Position numbers and translations under genes: made by a program. The notes beneath the pieces were generated by a model. The model had not been told where the DNA came from. It saw only the letters and a list, made by a program, of their open reading frames with translations, and ran no database searches. A stretch of DNA of 64,000 nt from Planctomycetaceae bacterium (GTDB lineage Bacteria > Planctomycetota > Phycisphaerae > Phycisphaerales > SM1A02), in assembly GCA_027490145.1 (NCBI GenBank), contig JAIXYQ010000010.1, positions 124,001 through 188,000 of the forward strand, in the 5' to 3' direction. Below are positions 1-11,105 of this stretch, in pieces (position 1 is the first letter of the stretch; each line of letters opens with the position of its first letter).

Positions 1-1947
1 CGCGCGGCACGCCTGCTGGTCTTCGGTGCACCGGCCGTCGCGTGCGGCACGGCCCTGGCCATGATGGTGCGGCAGGGGCCTGCGGGCGGCCCCACGGAGC
101 GCCTGCAGCGGGACTACTTCGTGGCCAACGACCGGACCTGGCGCGATGCGCCGCAGCCGCTCATCACCGGCGCAGCCTTGGACCTGACGGTCGATCCCGA
201 GGCCGGCACCATCGCGGTCGATGGCACCTACGTGCTGACCAACCGTACCGACGTCCCGATGCGCCAGTTCGCGATCACGCCGAACACCACCTTCACGGGA
301 CTGGAGTTCACCTTCGAGGGCGAAGCGTGGGACGCCGCGAAGGCAGCCAAGGAGCGCAAGCTCAGCCCATGGGCCCAGCGCGTCGCCAACAGCGCGGGGC
401 TCTGGGTCTTCACCCCCAAGGAGCCGATCGCGCCCGGCGCGAGCGTCGAACTCGGGTTCACGCACGTCGCGCCCGGTCGCGGCACGCAGAAGAACCCCGC
501 CGGCGCGGGAGAGTTCATCCTTCGTTCGGCGGTGCTCCTCAACAGCTTCGGTCCGAGCTTCCTGCCGATGGTTGGCTTCGTCGACGGCGTGGGCCAGGAT
601 CCGCAGCGGACCCCGGAGCCCAAGCGTCCGGGCCCCGACGATTGGAAGAAGGTCACGAAGACTGCCTTCGGGACCGGCGGCGAGACCACCATGAAGGCCG
701 TGGTCCGCGTGCCCGCCGAGTTCCGGGCCAACATGCCCGGCGTCTGCACGGCCGACACGGTCGCGGGCGGCGTGCGCACCATGCGCTGGGAGTCCGACCA
801 CCCGATCATGGCGATCAACCTCGCGGCGGGGCGCTGGGAGGAAAGCCGCGGCAGGTCCACCGTCATCTGGCACCTGCCGCAGCACGGGTTCAACGTGCCC
901 GTGATGCTCGAGGCGCTCGACGGCGCGCACGAGTGGTACTCCAGGTGGTTCTGGCCGTACCCGTGGAAGGAGCTGCGCATCAGCGAGTTCCCGGCGCTCG
1001 CCGGCTACGCACAGGGCTTCCCGACCAACATCGTCTTCAGCGAGGGGATCGGCTTCATGTCGAAGCCCACGCCCGAGCAGGACACGCCGTTCATGGTGAC
1101 CGCGCACGAGGCGGCGCACCAATGGTGGGGCAACATCCTGCGCCCGGGCGATGGTCCCGGGGGGAACATCCTCAGCGAGGGCATGGCGCACTGGTCCACG
1201 GCGCGCCTGACCCGCCAACTGCGTGGCGAACGCGCGCGCATGGCATTCATGCGCCAGATCGAGTTCGGCTATGGCAACGAGCGCAGCGCCGACGATGAGC
1301 TGCCCATGGTCGAGATCGACGGCTCACGCAACGGCGACGGCACGGTGACCTACGACAAGGGCGGCTGGGTGTTCTGGATGCTCATGGAGCACCTGGGCGA
1401 GGAGCGGATGGATGCGGGCGTCCGCGCCTTCATCGAGAGGTTCCTCCAGGGGCCGGATTTCCCGCTGCTCCAGGACTTCGTCGAGGCCATGCGTCCGCAC
1501 GCGCCCGATGCGGCCGCCTACGACGCCTTCGTCAAGCAGTGGTTCTTCGACGTGGTCGTGCCCGAGTTCAAGATCGAGTCGGCGACGACCACCGCACCGA
1601 CGGCACAGGGTGGTGCGTGGCGCACCGTGCTCTCGGTACGCAACGCCGGCACCGGCACCGTGCCGCTCGAGGTGGCCGTGACCAACGGCGAGGACCGCTG
1701 GCCCGAAACGAGCGTCACCCGGACGCCCGAGGAACGCGCGGCCGCGGCCAGGCAGCGGCCCGAGTACCTCGATGCACGCTCGCAGCGGACGATCGGTCCC
1801 GGTGAGACGGTCGAGCTGACCATCGAAAGCGCGTTCCGCCCGGAGAAGGCGATCATCGATCCCGACGTGCGGACGCTCATGCTCAACCGCAAGGGTGCAG
1901 AAACCACGGTTCGCAGTTCAGAGACGACGGCCGCAGCGACGCCCTGA
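1..1947 (+). CDS. M1-family (gluzincin) metallopeptidase-like protein, 5' partial
   Basis: Seen: the reading frame is open from the first base. The first 20 codons read as a hydrophobic segment (RLLVFGAPAVACGTALAMM), so the ATG at 61 is probably internal and the gene starts outside the window. Counting from that ATG, a zinc site HEAAH lies at residues 349-353 and the third ligand is probably Glu373 in LSEGMAHW. A Tyr-rich C-terminal half follows and ends in a Thr/Ala-rich tail. Known: gluzincin M1 peptidases use HExxH plus a downstream Glu; bacterial forms are often fused to or encoded with ABC-2 type permeases. Inference: a membrane-anchored zinc peptidase acting outside the membrane, possibly the C-terminal half of such a permease fusion. 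The GAMEN exopeptidase motif is not visible, so aminopeptidase activity is uncertain. Confidence 0.75.
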   Translation, partial: RAARLLVFGAPAVACGTALAMMVRQGPAGGPTERLQRDYFVANDRTWRDAPQPLITGAALDLTVDPEAGTIAVDGTYVLTNRTDVPMRQFAITPNTTFTGLEFTFEGEAWDAAKAAKERKLSPWAQRVANSAGLWVFTPKEPIAPGASVELGFTHVAPGRGTQKNPAGAGEFILRSAVLLNSFGPSFLPMVGFVDGVGQDPQRTPEPKRPGPDDWKKVTKTAFGTGGETTMKAVVRVPAEFRANMPGVCTADTVAGGVRTMRWESDHPIMAINLAAGRWEESRGRSTVIWHLPQHGFNVPVMLEALDGAHEWYSRWFWPYPWKELRISEFPALAGYAQGFPTNIVFSEGIGFMSKPTPEQDTPFMVTAHEAAHQWWGNILRPGDGPGGNILSEGMAHWSTARLTRQLRGERARMAFMRQIEFGYGNERSADDELPMVEIDGSRNGDGTVTYDKGGWVFWMLMEHLGEERMDAGVRAFIERFLQGPDFPLLQDFVEAMRPHAPDAAAYDAFVKQWFFDVVVPEFKIESATTTAPTAQGGAWRTVLSVRNAGTGTVPLEVAVTNGEDRWPETSVTRTPEERAAAARQRPEYLDARSQRTIGPGETVELTIESAFRPEKAIIDPDVRTLMLNRKGAETTVRSSETTAAATP

Positions 1948-2003
1948 CTCCATCACCTCGACGCACGACAGGCGTGCGTGTGGGCACCATCAGGGGCGAC
2001 GGC

Positions 2004-4262
2004 TCAGGGGCACGCGCCCCACGAGCCCAGCAGCACGGCCAGGTCGCCGCCATCGACGCTGCCGCTGCCGTCCAGGTCAGCGGCACACGCGCTGCATGAA
2101 CCCCACGACCCGAGCACCACGGCCAGGTCACCGCCGTCGGTCACGCCGTTGTCATCGAGGTCCGTCGGGCATGCCGGTGCGGGATCGTTGGCGCGGATGA
2201 CCGTCAGCGACATGTAGTCGTGGTAGGTCTCGTCGGCGGGGCGCTCGCCATAGACGAGGAACCGCACCGTGCCGTCGGCGGCGACGACGTTCTGCAGGTT
2301 CGTCCGCAGCGACGCCGTCAGGTTCTCGTCGCGGTTGCCCGCGAAGCAGTCGAGGTAGCGGTTCTGGCCCACCAGGCCGTTCGCATCACCCCAGTTGCCG
2401 AGCGCGTTGTTCCAGACGTAGAGCTCCGCCTGCGTGCAGTTGGCGGCGTAGCCCTCCCAACGCACCCGGAGCTCGTCGATCTGCGCCACCGGCTCGCTGA
2501 TCACGAACCGGAAGACATGGGTGGCCTCGCTCGAGGTCGCCACGGTCGGCGTGATGTAGCGGTTCGTGTCGGTCGAGCCGCCCGTGGCGTTCGGGGTCGA
2601 GAGCGCCGTGTAGTTGGCGGCGGTGAGCGCCGTGGTCACCGGGTTGGCGTTCGCGTTGACGTTGGTCCAGCTTCCGGTGGCGGAACCCGCCCCGAACCGC
2701 GTGACGCCGGCGCCCGTGGCGAAGTCGTACGTGCCGGCGGTGCCCGTGGCGATGCGGAACGGGTTGCTCACGCCGATCGTGGTGTCGCCGTCGGTCGCGC
2801 GGGCGACCACGCGCACGAGCGCGGCGCTCGCCTCGACTGCAGGCACGGTCCACGAGTAGCTGCCGGAGTCGGGGATCGCGTTGGCGATCGTGGTCCAGCT
2901 CGTGCCGCCGTTGACCGAGTACGCCAGGTCGACGTTGGCCAGCGCGGCGTTGTTGGTGTCGCTGGCGTTCCACCGGATCTGCTGTGTGGCGCCCTGCAGC
3001 CAGACCTCGTTGCCAGCGGGCTCGACCACGTGGGCCGACGGCAGCAGGTCGGTGTAGCGGGGCACCTGCTTCACGATGCAGTGGATGGCGCCGCTGGCGG
3101 TGATGATGCTCGAGCACTGGATCGGCACGATCTGCACGCCGGGGCCAGCGGCCTGCTGCCACTTGGCCAGCGCATCCGCGTCCTCGTCGTTGTAGGCCGA
3201 GTTGCCGCCCGCGGCGAGCTGGGTGCCGTAGCAGGGGATGAAGATGCGGTTGTTCACCCGGAAGGCGTTGGCGTAGGTGAAGTGCGTGCCGGCGCCGTCG
3301 TTCCAGGCCTTGGGGCGGAAGACCTGGAAGCCCAGGCCCTGCATGTACGGCACGGCGTTGTTGGTCACGCTGATCGCCGTGGCGTTCGAGCCGGGGATGA
3401 ACTCGCTGATGATCGCCGTGTCCTGGTCGACCATGTACATCCACATGTCGATGTGGCCGGTTCCGTCGACCGAGAAGGGCAGCTGCGGCAGGATGTGCAG
3501 CGTGTCGATCCCCTGGTAGGTGTCGTAGAGCTCGCGGATCAACGCCTCGTTGTGGCCCCCCGCGGTCGGGTTGTCCAGGTTGACCAGGGCCGTGCAGAAG
3601 CCGCTGCGGTTGGGGCCGGGCTGGAAGTTGCCGCCCGAGTAGTACAGGCCCATGTCGAGCGTGGGCACGCCGAAGGTGCCATCGCCGATCAGCGTCGGCA
3701 GGAAGTTGTCCGACGGGCGGTTGGGGTAGTAGTGGCTGTCGACGACCGCGAGCGTGCCGCCCTGGAAGACGAAGTGCGGGCCGTAGTCGCGCATCCAGAT
3801 CGAGTTGCTCGGCTGGATGATGAAGACGACCTTGCTCATGTTCGCGCCGGCGGCGGTGAAGGCCGTGGTGGCGCTGTTGGCCGTTGTCTGGTTCGCCACG
3901 ACCACGTAGGCGATCTCATCGTTCACGGTGCCCGCGGTCAGGCTCGAGACCAGTGCCGTGACGACCGAGTTCCAGCTGTTGCCGTACTGGTAGAGCACGC
4001 CGCGCGTGGGGCCGTACTCGGGGATCGAGCTGATCAGCGAGGTCCCGACCTCACCGGCGAGGCCGCCGTCGGTCGGGCGACGGATGGCGTAGGGCTCCAG
4101 CTTCTGGTTGGGATCGAACGGAGTGCCTCCCTCACGCACGCGGGTGAGGGTCGACTTGAACTCGGGTTCCTGCTGTCGTCCGGTCGGTTGACTGGCCAGC
4201 GCGGCACAGGCAAGAAGGCTTGGGGCGGCACAGCCGACGATGAAGGTCGTTGAACGTGGCAT
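2004..4262 (-). CDS. Secreted agmatine deiminase / peptidylarginine deiminase-family enzyme with dockerin-like tail
   Basis: Start chosen at ATG 4262, which opens with a signal peptide (TTFIVGCAAPSLLACAALAS); the frame is open further upstream but that part has no protein character. The product is about 752 residues. The catalytic region has the family pattern WMRDYGPHF, GGNFQPGPNRSG, DGTGHIDMWM, and GAIHCIVKQVP with the presumed nucleophilic Cys. It is followed by an Ig-like segment (QQIRWNASD...), a beta-rich domain, and two DLDxxGxxDGGDLAxxLGSWG repeats. Known: this family hydrolyses guanidino groups (agmatine or peptidyl-arginine). The repeats resemble the dockerin-like calcium-binding ends common in Phycisphaerae secreted proteins. 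Inference: an extracellular enzyme; whether it acts on agmatine or protein arginine cannot be told. It converges on the M1-like gene. Confidence 0.85.
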   Translation of the reverse strand: MPRSTTFIVGCAAPSLLACAALASQPTGRQQEPEFKSTLTRVREGGTPFDPNQKLEPYAIRRPTDGGLAGEVGTSLISSIPEYGPTRGVLYQYGNSWNSVVTALVSSLTAGTVNDEIAYVVVANQTTANSATTAFTAAGANMSKVVFIIQPSNSIWMRDYGPHFVFQGGTLAVVDSHYYPNRPSDNFLPTLIGDGTFGVPTLDMGLYYSGGNFQPGPNRSGFCTALVNLDNPTAGGHNEALIRELYDTYQGIDTLHILPQLPFSVDGTGHIDMWMYMVDQDTAIISEFIPGSNATAISVTNNAVPYMQGLGFQVFRPKAWNDGAGTHFTYANAFRVNNRIFIPCYGTQLAAGGNSAYNDEDADALAKWQQAAGPGVQIVPIQCSSIITASGAIHCIVKQVPRYTDLLPSAHVVEPAGNEVWLQGATQQIRWNASDTNNAALANVDLAYSVNGGTSWTTIANAIPDSGSYSWTVPAVEASAALVRVVARATDGDTTIGVSNPFRIATGTAGTYDFATGAGVTRFGAGSATGSWTNVNANANPVTTALTAANYTALSTPNATGGSTDTNRYITPTVATSSEATHVFRFVISEPVAQIDELRVRWEGYAANCTQAELYVWNNALGNWGDANGLVGQNRYLDCFAGNRDENLTASLRTNLQNVVAADGTVRFLVYGERPADETYHDYMSLTVIRANDPAPACPTDLDDNGVTDGGDLAVVLGSWGSCSACAADLDGSGSVDGGDLAVLLGSWGACP

Positions 4263-4526
4263 GAGGGCATCCTGGACGGGGCAGTCTGGGGATTCAGATC
4301 CGGGGAAGTATGTCCACTCTAGGCACCCGGGCAACCCTGGACCCTTGGGTTCTTGGCCGCAGCGAGCGGGCGGGGGGCTCCGGGCGCCTCGGCGGGTCGT
4401 CAAGGTTCGATGAGAATGCCCTGAACCAGGTTGACCTTGAGTCGGGTCGTGCTAGCCTCTGAGCAGTTGGAGGAGGGACAAGGGTCTCGCGGTTCGCCGC
4501 ACGTGACATCCCTTCCAGGAGCCTCC

Positions 4527-5108
4527 ATGCGTTTCTCGATCTCATCGTGCCTCGTCGTTGCCGGCCTCTGCGCTCAGGCTTCGGCTGGTTTCCTCTCCTC
4601 CGCCGTCATCGATGACTTCAGCGGCTCGGCCGGCCTTGGCTACAACCGTTCGGAAACGAACGGTGCCTTCATCGGCGGTGGCGAGGGTTTCCTCAGCGGT
4701 GGCGCTGGATTCCAGTACCTGCTGTCGTCCGATCAGGTGAATGAGTCCCTGTACAACGGCTTCTCGCTCAAGGTGTCCGGATCGTTGGGCAGCGGCGGCC
4801 TCTTCATCTCGGTCGTCGGCGAGGGCTTCAACTTCGTGGCACTCGATGTCGACTTCGGCAGTTCGATCGTCGATGGCTACGCCTGGATTACCTACGAGCA
4901 GTTGGATGCCGCCGTCGGCAACGACATCGGGTTGATCCGCGCTACCCTTAACGATGGCGGCAGCTTCGCGGGGATCGGCATCTACACCACCGGTGACGCC
5001 CAGATCTCGGTCGACGACTTCGAGTTCCGCGGCTCGGCTGTGCCGGCCCCGGGGGCGATCGCGCTCGCCGCGGCTGCCGGTCTGGCAGCATCGCGTCGCC
5101 GTCGCTGA
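4527..5108 (+). CDS. Small exported protein with PAPGA-type C-terminal sorting signal
   Basis: Start at ATG 4527 gives a clear signal peptide (MRFSISSCLVVAGLCAQASA). The frame is open 96 bases further upstream but without signal-like sequence. About 193 residues, rich in Gly, Ser, Asp and beta-prone residues. It ends in VPAPGA, a hydrophobic Ala/Leu stretch and a terminal run of Arg. That tail resembles a PEP-CTERM-type exosortase substrate signal in a Phycisphaerae variant. No enzymatic motif is seen. It is transcribed divergently from the deiminase-like gene and followed by a strong hairpin terminator. Function unknown; export and surface processing are inferred from the two ends. Confidence 0.75.
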   Translation: MRFSISSCLVVAGLCAQASAGFLSSAVIDDFSGSAGLGYNRSETNGAFIGGGEGFLSGGAGFQYLLSSDQVNESLYNGFSLKVSGSLGSGGLFISVVGEGFNFVALDVDFGSSIVDGYAWITYEQLDAAVGNDIGLIRATLNDGGSFAGIGIYTTGDAQISVDDFEFRGSAVPAPGAIALAAAAGLAASRRRR

Positions 5109-5156
5109 GGTGACGAAGGACACGGTCCCCTCGGGGACCTGAGTGGCTGATCCATC

Positions 5157-5190
5157 AAGCCCGCGGCGGAGACTCCGTCGCGGGCTTTCT
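5157..5190 (+). terminator. Rho-independent-like terminator
   Basis: A perfect 9-bp stem AAGCCCGCG / CGCGGGCTT (5157-5165 with 5179-5187) encloses an inner CGGAG / CTCCG pairing, followed by a short pyrimidine tail TTCTC. It lies 48 bases after the stop of the small exported protein gene and between two convergent genes. Confidence 0.75.
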
Positions 5191-5277
5191 CGTTGGCAGG
5201 GGATCAAACATTCCCGGGGCAGAACGCCGTGAAGGGACCCGCGCCGCCCGCTCCCGAACCGAAGCGGGCCCGCGCCC

Positions 5278-5946
5278 TCAGCGACGCCGCCGGCGGACGA
5301 GTCCACCTGCAGCCAGCAGGCCCATCGCGCCCGGTGCCGGCGTGAGCGTGAAGCCGGTCATGTCGAAGGTGCCGGTGATGTTCTGCCCGGCGAGCGAGGC
5401 GGGTACCTGGAAGCCGAGCTGGATGTTCCCGATGTTCGAGAAGATCGCCGAGTAGGTGCCGCCGCCGAGCGAGATGATGTCGCTGCTGCCCTGCGCCACA
5501 TTGAAGCTGACGAAGGTCCAGGTGTTCGACGCGACGAGCGTGCTCGAGACGACCGACGCGCCCGGCGTGTTGATCGGCGTGGCGAAGCGGCCGGTGAGCG
5601 CGATCGACTCCGACAGGTCATGGCGGAACCAGAAGCCGACCGTCGTCACGCCTTCGTTGATCCAGTTGCCCACGTAGCCGCCGTTGCTCGAGCCGTAGCT
5701 CGCTGCGGCGCGCATCACCGTGGGGGGGAACCCGCCGACGGTCGTCGACACCAGGTTGAACTGACCGCTCACGTAGGCGGCACCCGACGGCCCGCCGCTG
5801 CCCGACCAGCCCAGCGTGCTCGTGCCGTTGAAGTTGCGCCAGTTGGCGGCGCCCCCGGCGAAGGATTCGGTGAAGCCGTTGATGGCGGCGAATGACGGAC
5901 TGCACAGCACGAGGGCAGCGCACGGGATGGCGGCGTGGCGGAACAT
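5278..5946 (-). CDS. Exported PAPGA-tail protein, possible carbohydrate-binding fold
   Basis: Start at ATG 5946 gives a signal peptide (MFRHAAIPCAALVLCSPSFA). About 222 residues: beta-rich, with many Gly, Ser, Thr and aromatic residues (NWRNFNGTSTLGWSGSGG near the mature N-terminus). It ends in LTPAPGA, a short Leu/Ala/Gly stretch and five Arg, the same kind of tail as the neighbour ending at 5108. Inference: secreted and processed by an exosortase-like system; the fold looks like the jelly-roll domains often seen in such proteins, but I cannot name a family. The terminator region at 5157-5190 separates it from its convergent neighbour. Confidence 0.72.
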   Translation of the reverse strand: MFRHAAIPCAALVLCSPSFAAINGFTESFAGGAANWRNFNGTSTLGWSGSGGPSGAAYVSGQFNLVSTTVGGFPPTVMRAAASYGSSNGGYVGNWINEGVTTVGFWFRHDLSESIALTGRFATPINTPGASVVSSTLVASNTWTFVSFNVAQGSSDIISLGGGTYSAIFSNIGNIQLGFQVPASLAGQNITGTFDMTGFTLTPAPGAMGLLAAGGLVRRRRR

Positions 5947-6106
5947 CTTGGGGCCTTTCGTGGGGGAGGGGTACGAACCCAACTGTAGGCCAGGAATCGT
6001 CGCGGACAAGTGCCCGACGCCGGGAGAAGCGCTGGCGGCGGATGCCACCTGCCATCGCGACGGGCGACCGGGTTCCCGGTCATCGTGAGCCCGTACAGTT
6101 TCAACC

Positions 6107-8314
6107 ATGACCATGTCCTCCGACCTCGCTGATCCGCGCGATCAAGACCACAGCCCCCGGGCCAGCCGAGCACTGGCCCTGGGCCTGCTCCTGGTCGCCT
6201 TCGTCACGGCGTGCTCGATGCAGGCCCCCGTCGCGCGCGACGCCGCGGGCCGTCCGCTCCCGCCGGTCGCGATGGAACGCGTGACCGTGGTTGAGAGCCC
6301 GCACGGGCGCCGCACCGACGAGTACTACTGGCTGCGCGACGATCATCCCGAGCGCAAGCGTGACGAGGTCATGCAGCACCTGCGCGCCGAGCAGGCCTAC
6401 ACCGAGGCGATGCTCGAGCGCCTCGCACCGCTGCAGGAGCGTCTGGTCGCGGAGTCGCGGGCGCGCATCGCCGAGGACGACACCACGCCGCGCCAGCTCG
6501 ACCACGGATGGTGGACCTGGTCGAGCTTCGCGCAAGGCGACCAGCACCAGCGCTGGATGCGCGAGTCCGCTGCGGCCGGTTCGTCGCCGATGGTGGTGCT
6601 CGATGGCAACGCGCTCGCTTCGGGGCACGGGTACTTCCGCGTCGGTGACGTCGAGGTGAGCCACGACGGCACGATGGTGGCCTGGACCGAGGACACCGTG
6701 GGCCGCCGGGGGCACGAGCTTCGCATCCGCGACCTGCGCAACGGCAAGGAGCTCACCGACCGCATCCCGGGCACGCTCGAGTCGATCGTCTGGTCGACCG
6801 ATGGATCGAGCCTCTTCTACATCCGGCAGGATCCGCAGCTCCTGCAGAGCGGCCCGGTCTGCAGGCACGTGCTCGGCACGCCGCCGTCCGCCGATGCGGT
6901 CGTCTACCAGGAAGCCGACCAGACGCTCTTCACCACGATCGATGCCTCCAGGTGCCGCACGCAGCTGCGCATCCAGGTTGAGGGCTTCGACACCAACGAG
7001 CTGCTCACCGTGCCGCTCGCGGCGCCGGCCTCGGCGCCGCGCGTGGCTTTGGCGCGCGCGCAGGGTGTCCGCAACTATGCCGACCTGCTGAACGGCACCT
7101 GGCTGATCCGCACGAACCGGGATGCCGTCAACTTCCGCATCATGCTCGCCGCCGATGTGGACCTCGGCGATCCATCGCGCTGGCGCGAGCTCGTGCCGCA
7201 CCGCAACGAGGCGTCCATTGACGACGCGGCACTCTTCGATGCCGGGGTCGCGGTGGCCGAGCGCGTCGATGCCAACGCCCGCGTGCGCATCGTGCCGTGG
7301 TCGGGCGGCGAGGGCCGGCTCGTGCCGACCGACGAAGCGGCCTGCACGATGACGCTGGGCGACAATCCGGATCCCGCCAACGGCTGGGTGCGCGTCGAGT
7401 ACGGCTCGTTGATCACGCCGCAGCGGACGATCGACGTCGACCTTGCCTCGGGTGTGCAGCAGGTCCGCAAGGAGCGCCCGGTGCTCGGCTACGACCGCAG
7501 CCGGTACGACAGCGCGCGGCTCTGGGCGCCGAGCCGTGACGGCAAGCGGATCCCGGTCTCGATCGCCTGGCGGCGCGATGCATGGGCCCACGACGGCGCT
7601 CACCCCGCGCTGCTCGAGGCCTACGGCGCGTACGGCTCTGCCAGCGATGCGCGCTTCGACCTTCCGGGCGTGTCGCTCATGGATCGCGGCTTCGCGCTCG
7701 TCACGGTGCACGTGCGGGGCGGCTCCGACCTCGGGCAGGCTTGGTACGAGGACGGGCGGCTGCTGCGCAAGCGCAACACCTTCAACGACTTCATCGATGC
7801 GACCGACTGGCTCGTGCGCGAGCGGTGGGTCGACGCGAAGCGGGCGTTCGCCAGCGGGGGATCGGCCGGCGGCCTCCTCATGGGTGCGATCGCGAATATG
7901 GCGGGGGATCGCTATCGCGGCATCGTGCTCGGCGTGCCCTTCGTCGATGCACTCACGACCATGCTCGATCCATCGATCCCGTTGACCACCAACGAGTGGA
8001 CGCAGTGGGGCAACCCGATCGACTCGAAGGAGGCCTACGAGTACATCCTGTCGTACTCGCCGTACGACAACCTCCAGGCCAAGGCGTACCCCGCCATGTT
8101 CGTCACGACGGGGCTCTGGGACTCCCAGGTCGGCTACTTCGAGCCCGCCAAGTTCGTGGCCAGGCTGCGGCGCCTGAAGACCGATGCACAGCCCTTGCTG
8201 ATGGACATCGACCTCAGCTCGGGGCACGGCGGCAAGAGCGGCCGGTTCGACCGGCTCAACCGGGTCGCGCGCGAGCAGGCGTTCGTGCTCGACCTGGCCG
8301 GCATCGACCGCTGA
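6107..8314 (+). CDS. Prolyl oligopeptidase-family serine peptidase (S9A, oligopeptidase B-like), lipoprotein
   Basis: 735 residues. The N-terminus has a hydrophobic segment ending in VTAC, a plausible lipobox, so the enzyme is probably lipid-anchored. The first two thirds read as a beta-propeller (repeated TMVAWTEDT / SIVWSTDGSSLFY blocks). The C-terminal alpha/beta hydrolase domain has GGSAGG with Ser586, Asp672 in LWDSQV and His707 in SSGHGGKSG. Known: GGSAGGLLMG with a His in GHGGKSGR is the oligopeptidase B / protease II pattern, cleaving peptides after basic residues. Inference: periplasmic or outer-membrane peptide degradation. A very long antisense frame overlaps it and is rejected as a shadow. 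Confidence 0.92.
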   Translation: MTMSSDLADPRDQDHSPRASRALALGLLLVAFVTACSMQAPVARDAAGRPLPPVAMERVTVVESPHGRRTDEYYWLRDDHPERKRDEVMQHLRAEQAYTEAMLERLAPLQERLVAESRARIAEDDTTPRQLDHGWWTWSSFAQGDQHQRWMRESAAAGSSPMVVLDGNALASGHGYFRVGDVEVSHDGTMVAWTEDTVGRRGHELRIRDLRNGKELTDRIPGTLESIVWSTDGSSLFYIRQDPQLLQSGPVCRHVLGTPPSADAVVYQEADQTLFTTIDASRCRTQLRIQVEGFDTNELLTVPLAAPASAPRVALARAQGVRNYADLLNGTWLIRTNRDAVNFRIMLAADVDLGDPSRWRELVPHRNEASIDDAALFDAGVAVAERVDANARVRIVPWSGGEGRLVPTDEAACTMTLGDNPDPANGWVRVEYGSLITPQRTIDVDLASGVQQVRKERPVLGYDRSRYDSARLWAPSRDGKRIPVSIAWRRDAWAHDGAHPALLEAYGAYGSASDARFDLPGVSLMDRGFALVTVHVRGGSDLGQAWYEDGRLLRKRNTFNDFIDATDWLVRERWVDAKRAFASGGSAGGLLMGAIANMAGDRYRGIVLGVPFVDALTTMLDPSIPLTTNEWTQWGNPIDSKEAYEYILSYSPYDNLQAKAYPAMFVTTGLWDSQVGYFEPAKFVARLRRLKTDAQPLLMDIDLSSGHGGKSGRFDRLNRVAREQAFVLDLAGIDR

Positions 8315-10591
<2,277 letters not shown>

Positions 10592-10623
10592 GGACGCGGG
10601 CGCCCCGTGCGTGGGCGCAGCGA

Positions 10624-10968
10624 TCAGGAGACGATGCGGTCTTCGGTCAGGTAGACCCCTGACAGGACCGACGTGCGGGCGAACGCCGTGTGCGTCCGGC
10701 CTTCCCGGTCGGTGTAGGTGATCGCATACACCCGCGTCTTGTTGCCGCCGAGCCAGCCCGGGCCGAAGAGCTTCCACTGGCAGCCCGTGAGCGTCCACCC
10801 CTGTGACGCGGCGTAGGTGGCGATCCGCGTGCGGTCGAACGAGTGCGCAGCCACGCGGCCGATGATCGCGATCACGATCACGCTCGCGACGATCACGGCC
10901 GGCGACGGGCTGGCTCCGCCCTCGTGTGCATGTCGTTCCAGGACGAGCGCCCACATCCGGTGTTCCAT
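10624..10968 (-). CDS. Small single-span membrane protein, unknown function
   Basis: About 114 residues from ATG 10968 (an upstream in-frame ATG at 10998 is possible). One clear membrane helix (AVIVASVIVIAIIGRVAAHSF) is followed by a soluble domain with WTLTGCQWKLFGPGWLGG and a beta-rich end (RVYAITYTDREGRTHTAF). No family recognised. It converges on katG and is divergent from the MBL/rhodanese gene. Confidence 0.6.
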   Translation of the reverse strand: MEHRMWALVLERHAHEGGASPSPAVIVASVIVIAIIGRVAAHSFDRTRIATYAASQGWTLTGCQWKLFGPGWLGGNKTRVYAITYTDREGRTHTAFARTSVLSGVYLTEDRIVS

Positions 10969-11105
10969 GGGCGGAAGCCTAACGCGGCCCGATGCCATGG
11001 TGGTGCGCCGGTGGATAGGGTGTACGGGGTCCTTCCGGAACCGCCTCGAGGTCCGGGGCCTCCCAAGGACCGACCCGCGCCCGGCGCGCCACCAGGAGCA
11101 GCACC

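Noticed and set aside
2220..4253. A 677-codon open frame on the plus strand
   Set aside because: Antisense to the deiminase-like gene, low-complexity Val/Arg/Gly composition, no recognisable motif.
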